A stretch of 64,000 nt of DNA from Synaphobranchus kaupii (Eukaryota; Chordata; Actinopteri; Anguilliformes; Synaphobranchidae): NCBI GenBank assembly GCA_029718625.1, contig CM056385.1:22653282-22717281 (forward strand), given 5' to 3'. How positions within the stretch are numbered: the stretch's first letter is position 1; every line of letters begins with the position of its first letter. Shown in pieces: positions 61,905 through 64,000 of the stretch. A program made the translations under genes and the position numbers. The notes under the pieces were generated by a model. The model was not told where the DNA came from. It did not search any database and worked only from the letters and a program-made list of their open reading frames with translations.

Positions 61905-64000
<2,096 letters not shown>

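Overview
The window is a piece of a vertebrate, almost certainly teleost fish, nuclear genome. Bacterial-style genes are absent. The only host gene I recognise is the 5' part of camk2a, the alpha subunit of calcium/calmodulin-dependent protein kinase II, on the + strand. The rest is intron and 5' flank filled with fish-type transposable elements and simple repeats. The teleost call rests on tRNA-derived SINEs with GATG tails, decayed Tc1-like, hAT and PIF/Harbinger elements, a widely dispersed 'tgtcccaacttttttggaa' repeat, and abundant GT, GA and ATGG microsatellites.

Layout. 1-4035: tandem ~600-bp units interleaved with two arrays of a ~70-bp unit ending in a stem-loop. 4036-10200: non-coding 5' flank with a SINE tail (6465-6640) and a hAT-like MITE (8313-8588). 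10205-10469: GC-rich promoter and 5' UTR. 10470-10531: exon 1. Intron 1 (3.9 kb) carries a Tc1 relic. 14400-14494: exon 2. Intron 2 is 36.6 kb. It holds a composite block at 16.3-21.5 kb (24-bp palindromic minisatellites, a PIF/Harbinger MITE, a long-TIR element with 10-bp target duplications, a fold-back), hAT MITEs, a solo LTR, long hairpins, a 17-unit pyrimidine minisatellite (32.26-33.08 kb), a CpG-dense patch (35.7-35.95 kb), a 49-bp minisatellite, a three-level nested transposon (40.3-42.5 kb), a perfect 38-bp palindrome, and SINE, Tc1 and retroelement remnants. 51122-51181: exon 3. Intron 3 (10.8 kb) has a fold-back with a SINE in its loop and several MITEs. 61951-62005: exon 4. Intron 4 begins at 62006, and an LTR-like insertion on the minus strand starts only 32 bp after the exon.

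The four exons (62, 95, 60 and 55 bp) splice in frame at consensus GT-AG sites and encode residues 1-91 of the kinase N-lobe, including the ATP-binding Gly loop, Lys42 and Glu60. The gene continues beyond the right edge. No second host gene, RNA gene or CRISPR array could be supported. Most long open frames here are by-products of low-complexity repeats. The most interesting material is structural: insertions with internal paralogous 'empty sites', perfect or near-perfect hairpins, and a sense-strand array of splice-acceptor-like units inside intron 2.
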